A stretch of DNA of 64,000 nt from Clostridium culturomicium (GCF_000821305.1 NZ_CCXK01000017.1:1180159-1244158); one strand, 5' to 3'. Positions 8,451 to 15,929 are shown, numbered from the stretch's first letter. Notes: generated from the letters alone by a model not told the origin. Numbers and translations are program-made.

Positions 8451-8816
8451 TTATTTTATTTGATTTAATAATTCTATAGCTTTTTCTGAAGAAATTTCTC
8501 CAGCTTCAAGTTTTGAAATAATATTTTGTCTTTCTAACTCATTATCCTTACACTCACTTAATCCCAAGACTTCATTTACTTCCTCAAGCTTGCTCCTAAC
8601 AGTTGGATAAGAAATTCCAAGTGCCTTCTCAACATCCTTTATATTTCCTCTACACTTAAGGAAGGTCTCCACAAATTTAATTTGTTCCGAAATAAGAAAG
8701 TCAAACTTTGAAAAAGAAAAATCATTTTCAATTATTGTATTACACCCACCACACTTAAGCTTTTTTATCTTTAACTTGCTCCCACAAACGGGACACTTAA
8801 CCAAAACTTTATACAT
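8451..8816 (-). CDS. DUF2089-type zinc-ribbon/HTH protein
   Basis: The protein has about 121 residues. The N-terminal zinc ribbon has two CxxC pairs (CPVCGSKLKI and CGGCN). A helix-turn-helix-like region follows (FLKCRGNIKDVEKALGISYPTVRSKLEEV), and the tail has a SHOCT-like helix. The family is thought to be regulatory. The second ATG at 8816 is chosen because AGGAGG lies 6 bases before it; the first ATG (8822) directly abuts the AGGAGG. It leads a three-gene operon. Confidence 0.75.
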   Translation of the reverse strand: MYKVLVKCPVCGSKLKIKKLKCGGCNTIIENDFSFSKFDFLISEQIKFVETFLKCRGNIKDVEKALGISYPTVRSKLEEVNEVLGLSECKDNELERQNIISKLEAGEISSEKAIELLNQIK

Positions 8817-9010
8817 AACCATCCTCCTTAACTATATTTTACCATCCAATTATGGATTTGTAAACATATTTTAATTATAAACTTAATAATTTTAATTTTT
8901 TACATTAATTTTATTAATTTTCTCAATTGGCATATTAATTTCATTGTCATTTTACTTATTCAACTTAATAACTCGCCCTGTTTATTAAATTATATAAATA
9001 TTGACTTATA

Positions 9011-9038
9011 AAAAAAGAACTCTTTAGAGTTCCTTTTT
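9011..9038 (-). terminator. Intrinsic terminator downstream of the small membrane/lipoprotein genes
   Basis: The inverted repeat GAACTCT / AGAGTTC is flanked by A6 and T5, so it works on the minus strand for the unit ending at 9068. The adjacent stretch 8823-9010 is very AT-rich and shows no other feature except the likely promoter of the DUF2089 operon. Confidence 0.7.
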
Positions 9039-9067
9039 ACAATTCCATATTCCCTTCAATTACATCT

Positions 9068-9304
9068 CTATTCCTTGCTATATTTTCTAATTTTAAAATA
9101 ATTCCGTAACATTGAAGCCGCTATTACAATAGACACAATTGGCACAACCATTACTCTTGCTCTATCAAAGGCTGGCATTAAATTTGCAGGTGCAATTATA
9201 ACAAGTAATAATAATGCTATAGAATAAAAATCTTTACTTAATTGCTTTTTTTAATAAAGTTTTTTATCTTCATTTCCACTTTTCTCTATATTTCCATTAA
9301 ACAT
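9068..9304 (-). pseudogene. Small membrane protein gene interrupted by an in-frame stop
   Basis: From an ATG at 9304 with Shine-Dalgarno GAGG, the frame runs 17 codons to a TAA (9253-9251), then continues in the same frame for 60 more codons: a lysine-rich start, a hydrophobic helix (SIALLLLVIIAPANL), a second one (VVPIVSIVIAASML) and a basic end. Without the stop it would be a two-helix protein of 78 residues. It is 39 bases downstream of the lipoprotein gene. It could be a recent nonsense mutation, a sequencing error, or a real short peptide. No alternative start with a ribosome site is visible after the stop. Confidence 0.55.
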
Positions 9305-9343
9305 AATAAACCTCACCCATTTTAATTATAATTTATAAAAACT

Positions 9344-9940
9344 TTATTCATTAACTTCCTTCAAAGATAATTTAATGAAAATATTAACTTCATTGTGTGA
9401 AACTATGTCTTTCAACATTTCTTCATCTGCTATTGGACCAACTTGAATTATAACTCCAGGCTTTCCCTTTGATCCATGTGCAATATATATGTCTTCACCA
9501 ACATTGAAATTTGTATCATTTTCTAAAAAGCCTCTGCCATACTCATAAATATTTTCCTCAATCTTATATTTTCCTATTGAATAAGCTCCATTAATATTTA
9601 TATTACCTGTGATTTCATCATCCTCAATATTTATTCCAACTTTTCCATTGAAACTTTTACCACCTATATTATTAGCTACAATAGAAGTTATTGGTTCACT
9701 CTTTACTTTCTCTCCATTTTTGTATAATTCATATTCAATAGAAATCTCATAATGCATGTCTTCAGGTAAGTTTTTAATCTCATAAAGTAAAACTTTGTTT
9801 CCTGTAAGTTCAAGTATTCTCTCTTCTTCTTCTGAAAGCTTATCACATATAATACTTGTACCTTTTTCATTTGAGTTTTCACAGCCAACTAAAATAATCA
9901 TAACAAGGATGGTGAACATAACTGCAATTATTTTTTTCAT
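9344..9940 (-). CDS. Predicted lipoprotein, 198 residues
   Basis: The N-terminus is a lipoprotein signal peptide: MKKIIAVMF, a hydrophobic stretch and the lipobox IILVGC at about residues 15-20, then an acidic mature chain. The rest looks like a beta-rich extracellular domain (repeated INIE, NININGAYSIGKYKIE). I do not recognise the family. The start is supported by the signal peptide and a GGGAGG-like site upstream. It would be anchored on the outer face of the membrane. It is followed by the broken small membrane gene, probably in the same transcript. Confidence 0.65.
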   Translation of the reverse strand: MKKIIAVMFTILVMIILVGCENSNEKGTSIICDKLSEEEERILELTGNKVLLYEIKNLPEDMHYEISIEYELYKNGEKVKSEPITSIVANNIGGKSFNGKVGINIEDDEITGNININGAYSIGKYKIEENIYEYGRGFLENDTNFNVGEDIYIAHGSKGKPGVIIQVGPIADEEMLKDIVSHNEVNIFIKLSLKEVNE

Positions 9941-10072
9941 CTCTGCCTCCCTTAATGATTTTAATCTTTACAGATTTAATCTTCATTTACTTAATACTAT
10001 AGTTTAATTATAAAACACCATTACATATTTTACCACATAGTTTCTTTAACCTTTTATAAATCAAGCTATAAA

Positions 10073-10102
10073 AAACCGTATTACCCATAGATAATACGGT
10101 TT
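10073..10102 (-). terminator. Intrinsic terminator of the first PadR/DUF1700 operon
   Basis: A perfect 11-base repeat (AAACCGTATTA / TAATACGGTTT) with a minus-strand T-run ends the unit 10197-11285. The stretch 10103-10196 between it and the last gene is noncoding and AT-rich. Confidence 0.8.
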
Positions 10103-10196
10103 CCATCACTATATAAATAATTTTATTTCCTGTCGTCTTATGTACTCTTTTCTAATTTTTCCTTATTATATATTGAAATCTTATAAAATATAGCAT

Positions 10197-10391
10197 TTAA
10201 TGCCCTATCTGATAAGATGGGCCATCTGTATCAAAATTGATGGTCCTATACCATTTATAGCCACCCTCTATTTCAAACATTGACAAATCAAATTCCCCTA
10301 TCCCTAATCCTATAAACGAAATTGTTATTCCTGAAATAATTAAGATTAAACTTAATGAAATAATTTTCTTTTTGAAATTTCTTATAATCAT
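10197..10391 (-). CDS. Short single-helix membrane protein (possibly truncated)
   Basis: The 64-residue protein has a basic start (MIIRNFKKK), one transmembrane helix (about residues 10-31) and a short outside tail ending TDGPSYQIGH. Its ATG overlaps the stop of the DUF1700 gene by 4 bases, so it is coupled. In comparable PadR/DUF1700 operons the third gene is usually a longer DUF4097-type protein, so this may be a shortened remnant; that is inference from context only. Confidence 0.5.
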   Translation of the reverse strand: MIIRNFKKKIISLSLILIISGITISFIGLGIGEFDLSMFEIEGGYKWYRTINFDTDGPSYQIGH

Positions 10392-10975
10392 AACTGCACC
10401 ACTTTTCTATTAAATAATTTCAGTAATCTTGAACTTAACTCTTTTGTAAAAAATCTGAACTCTTTACATAAATACATAGTTGCCATCGCTAATAAAAATG
10501 ATACTCCAATAAATCCTACTCCAACACCTAATTGTACCACTCCTACTGATAAAACATCGGCCATCATAAATGGAGTAGCAACTATACTATATAATCCTGC
10601 TGCAAAAAATGCCAGTGCACCAACTCCTGTTGTGAATGGTATGCACCAAACTAATATTAACCCTGATAAAATAAGCATTAATCCTGCAAATAATAAACTT
10701 CCCCATAAAGGAAATCCTATAATTAATAAAATCATATTTATTACCTTACTATTTGTTAAAGGAACTTTAATATTAACAGTATCTTGCTCACTTAATATAT
10801 TTTTAGCAATGATTTTAGGATTACCTATTTTATCTATAACTTCTTCCTCTTCAAAACCATTTTCCATATAATCATCAATTATTTCTTCATAATATGTAAT
10901 AAATTTTTCTCTTTCTATCTTTTTAATTGCCCCCAATTCAAAGTTTAAAATTTCAATGAACTCTACTCTACTCAT
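10388..10975 (-). CDS. DUF1700/HAAS-domain membrane protein
   Basis: The 195-residue protein starts with a helical HAAS-type domain (MSRVEFIEILNFELGAI, then EEEEVIDKIGNPKIIAKNIL, residues 1-60). Four or so transmembrane helices follow (about 75-180). Such proteins are regularly encoded next to PadR regulators and are thought to sense or partner with membrane components; the mechanism is unknown. It overlaps the PadR gene by 8 bases and the next small gene by 4 bases. Confidence 0.75.
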   Translation of the reverse strand: MSRVEFIEILNFELGAIKKIEREKFITYYEEIIDDYMENGFEEEEVIDKIGNPKIIAKNILSEQDTVNIKVPLTNSKVINMILLIIGFPLWGSLLFAGLMLILSGLILVWCIPFTTGVGALAFFAAGLYSIVATPFMMADVLSVGVVQLGVGVGFIGVSFLLAMATMYLCKEFRFFTKELSSRLLKLFNRKVVQL

Positions 10976-11285
10976 TCACGTCATCTCCCTTTATAAAATT
11001 ATATACCTTCATAACATTATCCCAATCTCCTAAAAATTCATTTATATGTAACTGACCTTTTTCCGTAATCTTATAATACTTTCTTAAACGGCTATTGTGT
11101 TCAACAGAATATGTTGTAAGGTACTCATTAGCCTCTAATCTCTTTAGAATTGGATATAGCGTTGATTCTGAAATCTCAATGCAGCTAGAAACATCTTTAA
11201 TTATCTGATAACCGTAGGAATCTGATCTATTCAGCACTGATAAAACGCAGAATTCCAATAATCCCTTTTTTAATTGTATATCCAT
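10968..11285 (-). CDS. PadR-family transcriptional regulator (first copy)
   Basis: The 105-residue winged-helix protein has the PadR signature: LNRSDSYGYQIIKDVS, SESTLYPILKRLEANEYL and LRKYYKITEKG. PadR proteins repress their own operon and neighbouring membrane or transporter genes until an inducer binds. Shine-Dalgarno AAGGAGG precedes the ATG. A 13-base perfect inverted repeat just upstream overlaps the likely -10 box, which fits autoregulation. It is followed by overlapping DUF1700 and small membrane genes. Confidence 0.88.
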   Translation of the reverse strand: MDIQLKKGLLEFCVLSVLNRSDSYGYQIIKDVSSCIEISESTLYPILKRLEANEYLTTYSVEHNSRLRKYYKITEKGQLHINEFLGDWDNVMKVYNFIKGDDVNE

Positions 11286-11298
11286 ACGACACCTCCTT

Positions 11299-11333
11299 AT
11301 ACATTATACTATACATTACATAGTATAATGTAT
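11299..11333. promoter_or_regulatory. Palindromic operator/promoter of the first PadR operon
   Basis: A perfect inverted repeat ATACATTATACTA / TAGTATAATGTAT with a 9-base spacer lies 14 bases before the PadR start. Both arms contain a TATAAT-like hexamer, so a repressor bound here would cover the -10 region. It fits the long symmetric sites of PadR proteins. Confidence 0.7.
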
Positions 11334-11371
11334 CAAGTAGTATTTTAAATTTTTATAATTTTTTATAAAAA

Positions 11372-11400
11372 AAGATCTAGTAATTATCTTACTAGATCTT
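11372..11400 (-). terminator. Intrinsic terminator after the HAAS membrane gene
   Basis: A 12-base inverted repeat (AAGATCTAGTAA / TTACTAGATCTT) is followed on the minus strand by TTTTTTTAT. It ends the transcript of the 331-residue gene just upstream of the next operon's promoter. Confidence 0.85.
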
Positions 11401-11405
11401 ATATC

Positions 11406-12401
11406 CTAATCTTCAATTCCTTTTACAGATTTATATACATTACAGAAGCCTCCAAATATCACTCCTACTATCGGGAACACTATCCAACAAATCTCCCATC
11501 CATCATAAGCTATTCCCCATATAAGAAAAACCATAACTGTTAATGGCCAAACTACACCTGCTACTGCGCCAATAACCTTATTTTCCTCCTTAACCTTTGG
11601 GTTATACTCCCCTTCTTTTAAAAGCTTTTTATGACCTTCATTGCAAGTACTTATATTGATGAAAATAAATACTGCCACAGCTATAACCAAAATTAAAAGT
11701 GTGGTTCCATAGACATAACCTGATTCACTCTTCATCCCACTTAAGAAAAGTATTATCGGTGATAAAATACAAAGTACAACCCCTACAATAGTTCCAATAG
11801 TTGACTTAGTCCTTAATCTTTCTCCCTCTTCTTCAAGAATAATTCGTGCTGATGGTTGTAAATTAAAGTATCCTTTATCGATGTATTTATACTTCTCCAT
11901 TGATATTCCTGCAAAGATGAATAAAGCCACTGCAACTCCAACAAAGGCTAATAATATAATTAAAGGAGTAATCATTGCTTTATCTTCCACAAGTCCTCTG
12001 AAAATGATTCCGTCATCATATAATTGATACATGAAAACTAAAACTGCTGCTCCCATCATACAAAGTGCAACCCCTATGCTAATAAGAAAATTGCATTTCT
12101 TTGTTTCCCTTAAATACTTTTTAGCTTCTTCTAAGTCCATGGATGGTAAATTTTCTTTTTCTGAAGTTACATTCCTTGATGGTTGATTAACCTCAATTTC
12201 AAACTCTCTAATAATTTCATCGATATTCCCGAACTCTGAAATTACAATTCCAATAGCTTCATTTTCAGTCTTTCCTTCAGATTTAAGCTCTGCATATTTA
12301 TCCTCCATATTCATTAGAATATCTTGCTTTAGCTTTTTAAGTTCACCTGTTTTAGGCAATGCTTTAAACATATTCTCGACATAAATTCTTATAGTTTCCA
12401 T
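11406..12401 (-). CDS. HAAS-domain polytopic membrane protein
   Basis: The 331-residue protein has an N-terminal HAAS/permease-prefix domain (about residues 1-70; EAIGIVISEFGNIDEIIREF) and six hydrophobic segments at roughly 98-120, 138-165, 200-222, 228-252, 272-295 and 302-322. The family is found beside PadR regulators; no catalytic motif is seen. It is 127 bases downstream of the second PadR gene, and the gap carries leader element copy B. Shine-Dalgarno AAGGAG precedes the ATG. Confidence 0.7.
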   Translation of the reverse strand: METIRIYVENMFKALPKTGELKKLKQDILMNMEDKYAELKSEGKTENEAIGIVISEFGNIDEIIREFEIEVNQPSRNVTSEKENLPSMDLEEAKKYLRETKKCNFLISIGVALCMMGAAVLVFMYQLYDDGIIFRGLVEDKAMITPLIILLAFVGVAVALFIFAGISMEKYKYIDKGYFNLQPSARIILEEEGERLRTKSTIGTIVGVVLCILSPIILFLSGMKSESGYVYGTTLLILVIAVAVFIFINISTCNEGHKKLLKEGEYNPKVKEENKVIGAVAGVVWPLTVMVFLIWGIAYDGWEICWIVFPIVGVIFGGFCNVYKSVKGIED

Positions 12402-12411
12402 TATTCCATCT

Positions 12412-12493
12412 CCTTAAATGAACATCTAAATCTTTGATTTAGTTACTTGAACTTACTCTGTGATCACTCCTCTAACCAATGTTCGGAGAAGTT
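12412..12493 (-). repeat. Conserved leader element, copy B (upstream of HAAS gene)
   Basis: On the minus strand the segment reads AACTTCTCC..., GGTTAGAGGAGT, AGAGTAAGTTC, then after about 9 bases AAATCAAAGATTT (a CTAAATC/GATTTAG hairpin) and TTCATTTAAGGAG, which contains the Shine-Dalgarno site. The boxes match copy A at 6337-6458 in the same order and in the same position relative to the start codon. The gene downstream is unrelated to hydrogenase maturation. Confidence 0.6.
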
Positions 12494-12528
12494 TCCTTAC
12501 TTTAATTTTCGATTTGACTAATTTGAAG

Positions 12529-12852
12529 TTACTCATTAATAAACCTATTAATAACATTCTTGGTGAGCTTCCACTCCTCACACTTTTCCTTGTAAAATTC
12601 TCTTCCCTTTGGCGTGATTCTAAAATATGTTCTTCTCTTTCCAAAGGTTTCATCTCCAAAGTAAGCTTCAATAAAACCATTTTTCTCCAGTCTATTAAAG
12701 GCGGAATAAAGGGTTGTTTCCTTTATTACATATTCTTCATTTGTTATGGTTTTTATATTTTTCGAAATTTCATAACCATAGGAATCTCCCTGTAATAAAA
12801 GACTTAAAATTATAGTATCATTATATCCTCTGATTATGTCACTACTTATCAA
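12529..12852 (-). CDS. PadR-family transcriptional regulator (second copy)
   Basis: The protein has about 107 residues. A TTG start at 12852 is preferred: AAGGTGAG lies 6 bases upstream, and the chain then begins ISSDIIRGYNDTIILSLL, as PadR proteins usually do. A GTG at 12882 would add ten unrelated residues and has no ribosome site. PadR motifs GDSYGYEISKNI, KETTLYSAFNRLEKNGF and KRRTYFRITPKG are present. Repeated TACTACGAYAG sites lie in its promoter region. It is followed by the HAAS membrane gene. Confidence 0.85.
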   Translation of the reverse strand: MISSDIIRGYNDTIILSLLLQGDSYGYEISKNIKTITNEEYVIKETTLYSAFNRLEKNGFIEAYFGDETFGKRRTYFRITPKGREFYKEKCEEWKLTKNVINRFINE

Positions 12853-12883
12853 ATTCTCACCTTCTTTTATATCATCTTTCACC

Positions 12884-12960
12884 TACTACGACAGATAAAG
12901 TTATTACTACATCTATCGTAGTAATATCATACTTTTATATTAACACAACTACTACGACAG
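12884..12960. promoter_or_regulatory. Cluster of PadR operator sites
   Basis: TACTACGACAG occurs at 12884-12894 and 12950-12960, and its inverse CTATCGTAGTA at 12913-12923. Together with upstream bases the middle site forms a perfect inverted repeat ATTACTAC-N7-GTAGTAAT (12903-12925). All lie within 110 bases upstream of the second PadR start, so they are probable autoregulatory sites. They differ from the palindrome of the first PadR gene, so the two regulators should not cross-talk. Confidence 0.7.
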
Positions 12961-13006
12961 GTAAAGTACTTTTGAGAAAATTTTCTAATTATTTTTTTAA
13001 TAAAAA

Positions 13007-13032
13007 AAGAACCACCAAATTGATGGTCTTTC
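13007..13032 (-). terminator. Probable terminator after rbsK
   Basis: The minus strand can form a hairpin AAGACCATC / GGTGGTTCTT with one bulge, followed by seven T. It lies directly after the ribokinase stop. Confidence 0.5.
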
Positions 13033-13042
13033 TACTATTATC

Positions 13043-13972
13043 TTATTTATTTTGCGCCTTTAAAAAAGCATCAATATCTTCCCTCCAAGGCATGGACATT
13101 GTAGTTCCAAGCTTTTGAACTGATAAGGCTGCTAATCCATTGGCAAATTTAGCTGCTTCCTTTAAAGATTTTCCTTCCGCTAAAGCTGCAATAAGTCCAC
13201 CGTTGAAGGCATCTCCAGCTCCCGTTGTATCTAAAGCTTTAACTTTATAAGCTGGGATTAATTCATCAATGGCCCCGTCAGCTATGTATACACCCCTATG
13301 TCCAAGAGTTATAACCACCTGCTTTACACCTCTATCAAAGAAGTATTTCGCTGTATTCCTCATATCTTCTTCAGTTTCAATTTTTATTCCTGTTAGAATT
13401 TCAGCCTCAACCTCATTTGGTGTAACCATGTCCACCTTTGAAAGAAGGTCATCTGTAATAGGCTGAATTGGTGCAGTATTTAAAATAACCTTAACACCAT
13501 TTTTATGTGCTATATCGACAATACTTTCAATGGCACTCATATTAGTTTCAAGCTGTGTTAACAGATACTCTGAATTTTTAATAACCTCTTCTGCCTTATC
13601 TATTTCTTCATCCTTTATGTTATTACAAGCTCCCGGAATAACAACTATTTCATTCTGACTCGTATTCTCATCTACCATAATTAAAGCTACACCAGTTTGT
13701 ACATCTTCTGCAGAAAACACATAATCAGAATTCATTTTCAGTTCCTTCATAATGTTTAAAGCTACATCAGCAAAAGCATCCTTACCAACCTTTGTAATCA
13801 TAGTTATATCTGAACCAGCCTTATGAGCTGCCACTCCTTGATTAAAGCCCTTTCCGCCAGGTCCCATCTGAAACATTGACCCTATAACTGTCTCACCCTT
13901 TTGTGGAAGGTGTGGTGTTCTTCCCATTAAATCTACCACAAAACTTCCAAAAACCGTTATCTTCTTTTTCAT
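13043..13972 (-). CDS. rbsK: Ribokinase, PfkB family
   Basis: The 309-residue carbohydrate kinase phosphorylates ribose at O5. It has GSFVVDLMGRTPHLPQKGET and GPGGKGFNQGVAAHKAG at the N-terminus (PfkB signature 1) and DTTGAGDAFNGGLIAAL near residue 245 (signature 2 with the catalytic Asp). The ATG at 13972 is chosen because AGAGGTGG lies 7 bases upstream. Longer readings from 14086 run into a structured leader and lack a ribosome site. No ribose transporter is adjacent, so the gene is monocistronic. Confidence 0.88.
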   Translation of the reverse strand: MKKKITVFGSFVVDLMGRTPHLPQKGETVIGSMFQMGPGGKGFNQGVAAHKAGSDITMITKVGKDAFADVALNIMKELKMNSDYVFSAEDVQTGVALIMVDENTSQNEIVVIPGACNNIKDEEIDKAEEVIKNSEYLLTQLETNMSAIESIVDIAHKNGVKVILNTAPIQPITDDLLSKVDMVTPNEVEAEILTGIKIETEEDMRNTAKYFFDRGVKQVVITLGHRGVYIADGAIDELIPAYKVKALDTTGAGDAFNGGLIAALAEGKSLKEAAKFANGLAALSVQKLGTTMSMPWREDIDAFLKAQNK

Positions 13973-14029
13973 AGCCATCCACCTCTTATATTTATTATAA
14001 ATTAAAAACCCCTTTACCTTTTTATTTAC

Positions 14030-14133
14030 GGGAGTACTTTGAGTAGCTAAATCATATATACACACCGTAGAACTTCCACTACCCAAATCAAAGGTCTAGA
14101 GTATCACTTCTGGTTTGTCACATCTATACTCCC
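14030..14133 (-). promoter_or_regulatory. Structured leader of rbsK, possible regulatory RNA
   Basis: On the minus strand GGGAGTA (14133-14127) and TACTCCC (14036-14030) can close a 104-base domain. Inside, CTTTGA-GTAG pairs with CTAC-TCAAAG, and GAGTAT can pair with ATACTC. A TATAAT just upstream (14159-14154) places the likely transcript start at the beginning of the domain. No terminator follows, so any control would be at translation. I cannot match it to a known riboswitch. The rest of 13973-14328 shows nothing else. Confidence 0.45.
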
Positions 14134-14328
14134 CTTTAAAGTTCTGAAAAAATTATATCATAAAACTCTTCCTAATTTTCTAAATTAAATTAATTATTCA
14201 ACCTAAAGTTTACTTTTCTAAAACTTATCATTTACATACTAATGATATTATTGAATTAACAACCTACTCATTTAAATAAATATATATAATAAGTGCTAAA
14301 TATTTTTTCTTTTATACCCCCAAGAAAA

Positions 14329-14357
14329 GGCATACCACTCCTCCAATATGGTATGCC
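14329..14357. terminator. Intrinsic terminator in intergenic region
   Basis: A perfect 9-base repeat GGCATACCA / TGGTATGCC has TTTTCTT on the minus side. It is 120 bases past the nucleotidyltransferase stop and probably ends that transcript. It also isolates the rbsK promoter region. Confidence 0.65.
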
Positions 14358-14476
14358 TATTTTATCATCCAATTACTATTCAGACCCATCTTCTTATTTT
14401 TCAAAATTCATTTATATATATAAATCCATACAGCTCCTTTGTTTTTAATGATATCAATATTTAAACATGTTTCATT

Positions 14477-15028
14477 CTATTGTATTATACTTATAATATC
14501 TAGCTTAACACTATCAGGTAAATTATTACTTAAGTTTCTTTCTAATAAATTTCTATACTTTATTCCTGATTTACTAAAATACTCTTTAATTAAAGGTATT
14601 CTTTTCTTTGGATCACCCATTACACCATATGCTACAAACCAATCTTCTATAGTTGTAAGATTTACTTTTACACCATCAATTAACATATATTCCTTAATGG
14701 CATCATTATCTAAAATAAACTCATATATTTTTCCTTGCTCTACCTCTATTTTAAAGTCTCCAAGAAACTCTATCATGACACCTTCTACCATATATCCAAA
14801 AAACTCTTTTGTTCTAAAAGGACTTTTTGACTCTAATTCTACATATGTTCCCATAGTGTCCATAAACGCTTTTATTTTCTCTGCATAGCTTGCATCCACT
14901 ATTATATCAATATCATTGGGCTTCTTTACCAAACCATAGTGATTTAGCATTACTGAGCCGCCTACACCCCAAGTACAATTTAACTTGTTTAACCCATCTG
15001 CTATTTTCTTTAATACATCTTTATTCAT
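14477..15028 (-). CDS. Nucleotidyltransferase-fold protein
   Basis: The 183-residue protein has the nucleotidyltransferase core: VGGSVMLNHYGL followed by PNDIDIIVD, in which the GGS turn and the Asp-x-Asp pair bind nucleotide and metal. Related stand-alone proteins include antitoxin-like and aminoglycoside-type nucleotidyltransferases; nothing here tells which. No partner toxin or HEPN gene is adjacent. It lies 28 bases after the deformylase gene on the same strand, possibly in one transcript. Confidence 0.6.
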   Translation of the reverse strand: MNKDVLKKIADGLNKLNCTWGVGGSVMLNHYGLVKKPNDIDIIVDASYAEKIKAFMDTMGTYVELESKSPFRTKEFFGYMVEGVMIEFLGDFKIEVEQGKIYEFILDNDAIKEYMLIDGVKVNLTTIEDWFVAYGVMGDPKKRIPLIKEYFSKSGIKYRNLLERNLSNNLPDSVKLDIISIIQ

Positions 15029-15056
15029 ATCTTAATTCTCACCTTCAATTAAATTT

Positions 15057-15467
15057 TTAAATTATTATCCCCTCAAAGTGATCCACCTCATGCTGAATAA
15101 TCTGGGCTTGAAATCCAACAAATACATGCTTTTGCTTCTTAAAATTCCTATCAAGATATTCCACCTCTATTTTTTCATATCTTTTAGTTTTTCTAAAACC
15201 GGTTAAAGATAGACAGCTTTCTTCAGCCTCGTAACATCCTTCCTTCTTAAGAATAACAGGATTCACCATAGGGACAAGCATTGGGCCCATACAGAATACC
15301 AGAATACGCTTCTTTACCCCAATCATATTAGCTGCCATCCCTACACATTTATCTAAATTAGCCCTTAAAGTATCCTCTAGGTCCTTAATAACCTGCATAT
15401 CAGCCTTAGTTGCTGGCTCTGATTTCTGACCTAAGAATAATACATCCTTAACCACTGGTTTTATCAT
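15057..15467 (-). CDS. def: Peptide deformylase-like protein with variant motifs
   Basis: The 136-residue metallohydrolase is of the deformylase fold, which removes formyl groups from nascent proteins. Metal ligands are visible: Cys in EESCLSL and two His in HEVDHFEG. Motif 1 reads GMAANMIG instead of the usual GxGLAAPQ, and motif 2 has ESCLS instead of EGCLS. At 136 residues it is shorter than standard Def (about 150-170). This subclass is seen in clostridia as an additional copy. Whether it is a housekeeping deformylase is uncertain. Confidence 0.75.
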   Translation of the reverse strand: MIKPVVKDVLFLGQKSEPATKADMQVIKDLEDTLRANLDKCVGMAANMIGVKKRILVFCMGPMLVPMVNPVILKKEGCYEAEESCLSLTGFRKTKRYEKIEVEYLDRNFKKQKHVFVGFQAQIIQHEVDHFEGIII

Positions 15468-15661
15468 TTTAATTCCAACCTTTCTAACCTCTATTATTTA
15501 ATTTCAACTTCACATGAAACTATTGATAATAAAATATATCCTACCATAAATACTTTCAAAATAAAATTACTATTCTTCACCATTAAGTATATACTAAAAA
15601 TTACAATATATCTTACCCTCATATTTATGCTATAATTTAGCAAGTAAAAGGAGTTGATAAC

Positions 15662-15820
15662 ATGTTTGAAAGTGGACAAGATCACTGCACCTGTCTAAAT
15701 ACAAAATGTCCAAGACATGGGAACTGTAAAGAATGTATTGAGCATCACAAGAATAAAAAAGATAATCCATTAACCGCTTGTAAGCGCTTAAAAAGAAGTA
15801 ATCTAATTTTAAAATTATAA
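15662..15820 (+). CDS. Small cysteine-rich protein, 52 residues
   Basis: ATG at 15662 is preceded by AAAGGAG at a good distance. The chain has Cys at positions 9, 11, 16, 22, 25 and 40 (CTCLNTKCPRHGNCKECIEHH), a pattern that suggests a bound metal, probably zinc. A strong terminator follows 21 bases after the stop. Small proteins of this pattern are common in anaerobes but have no assigned role. It is too short for standard gene callers. Confidence 0.7.
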   Translation: MFESGQDHCTCLNTKCPRHGNCKECIEHHKNKKDNPLTACKRLKRSNLILKL

Positions 15821-15841
15821 TAGATTAACTGTTGGAATTTA

Positions 15842-15872
15842 AAAGAGCTATCACTTCAAGTGATGGCTCTTT
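15842..15872. terminator. Intrinsic terminator after the Cys-rich small gene
   Basis: The inverted repeat AAAGAGCTATCACTT / AGTGATGGCTCTTT with one G-T pair is followed by T5. It ends the small plus-strand gene and may serve the convergent regulator gene. Confidence 0.85.
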
Positions 15873-15929
15873 TTCAACTAATATAATAACATTTTAATAA
15901 AAACTAATACTTATTACTTAATATGAAAT

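Noticed and set aside
12453..12680. ORF of 75 codons on the minus strand within the PadR-2 region
   Set aside because: It overlaps the PadR gene in another frame, has no ribosome site and no recognisable fold; it is a shadow of the real gene plus the leader element.
14030..14133. THF or purine riboswitch in the rbsK leader
   Set aside because: The start GGGAGTA-TAGATG recalls THF switches, but the conserved core segments of THF or purine aptamers are missing.
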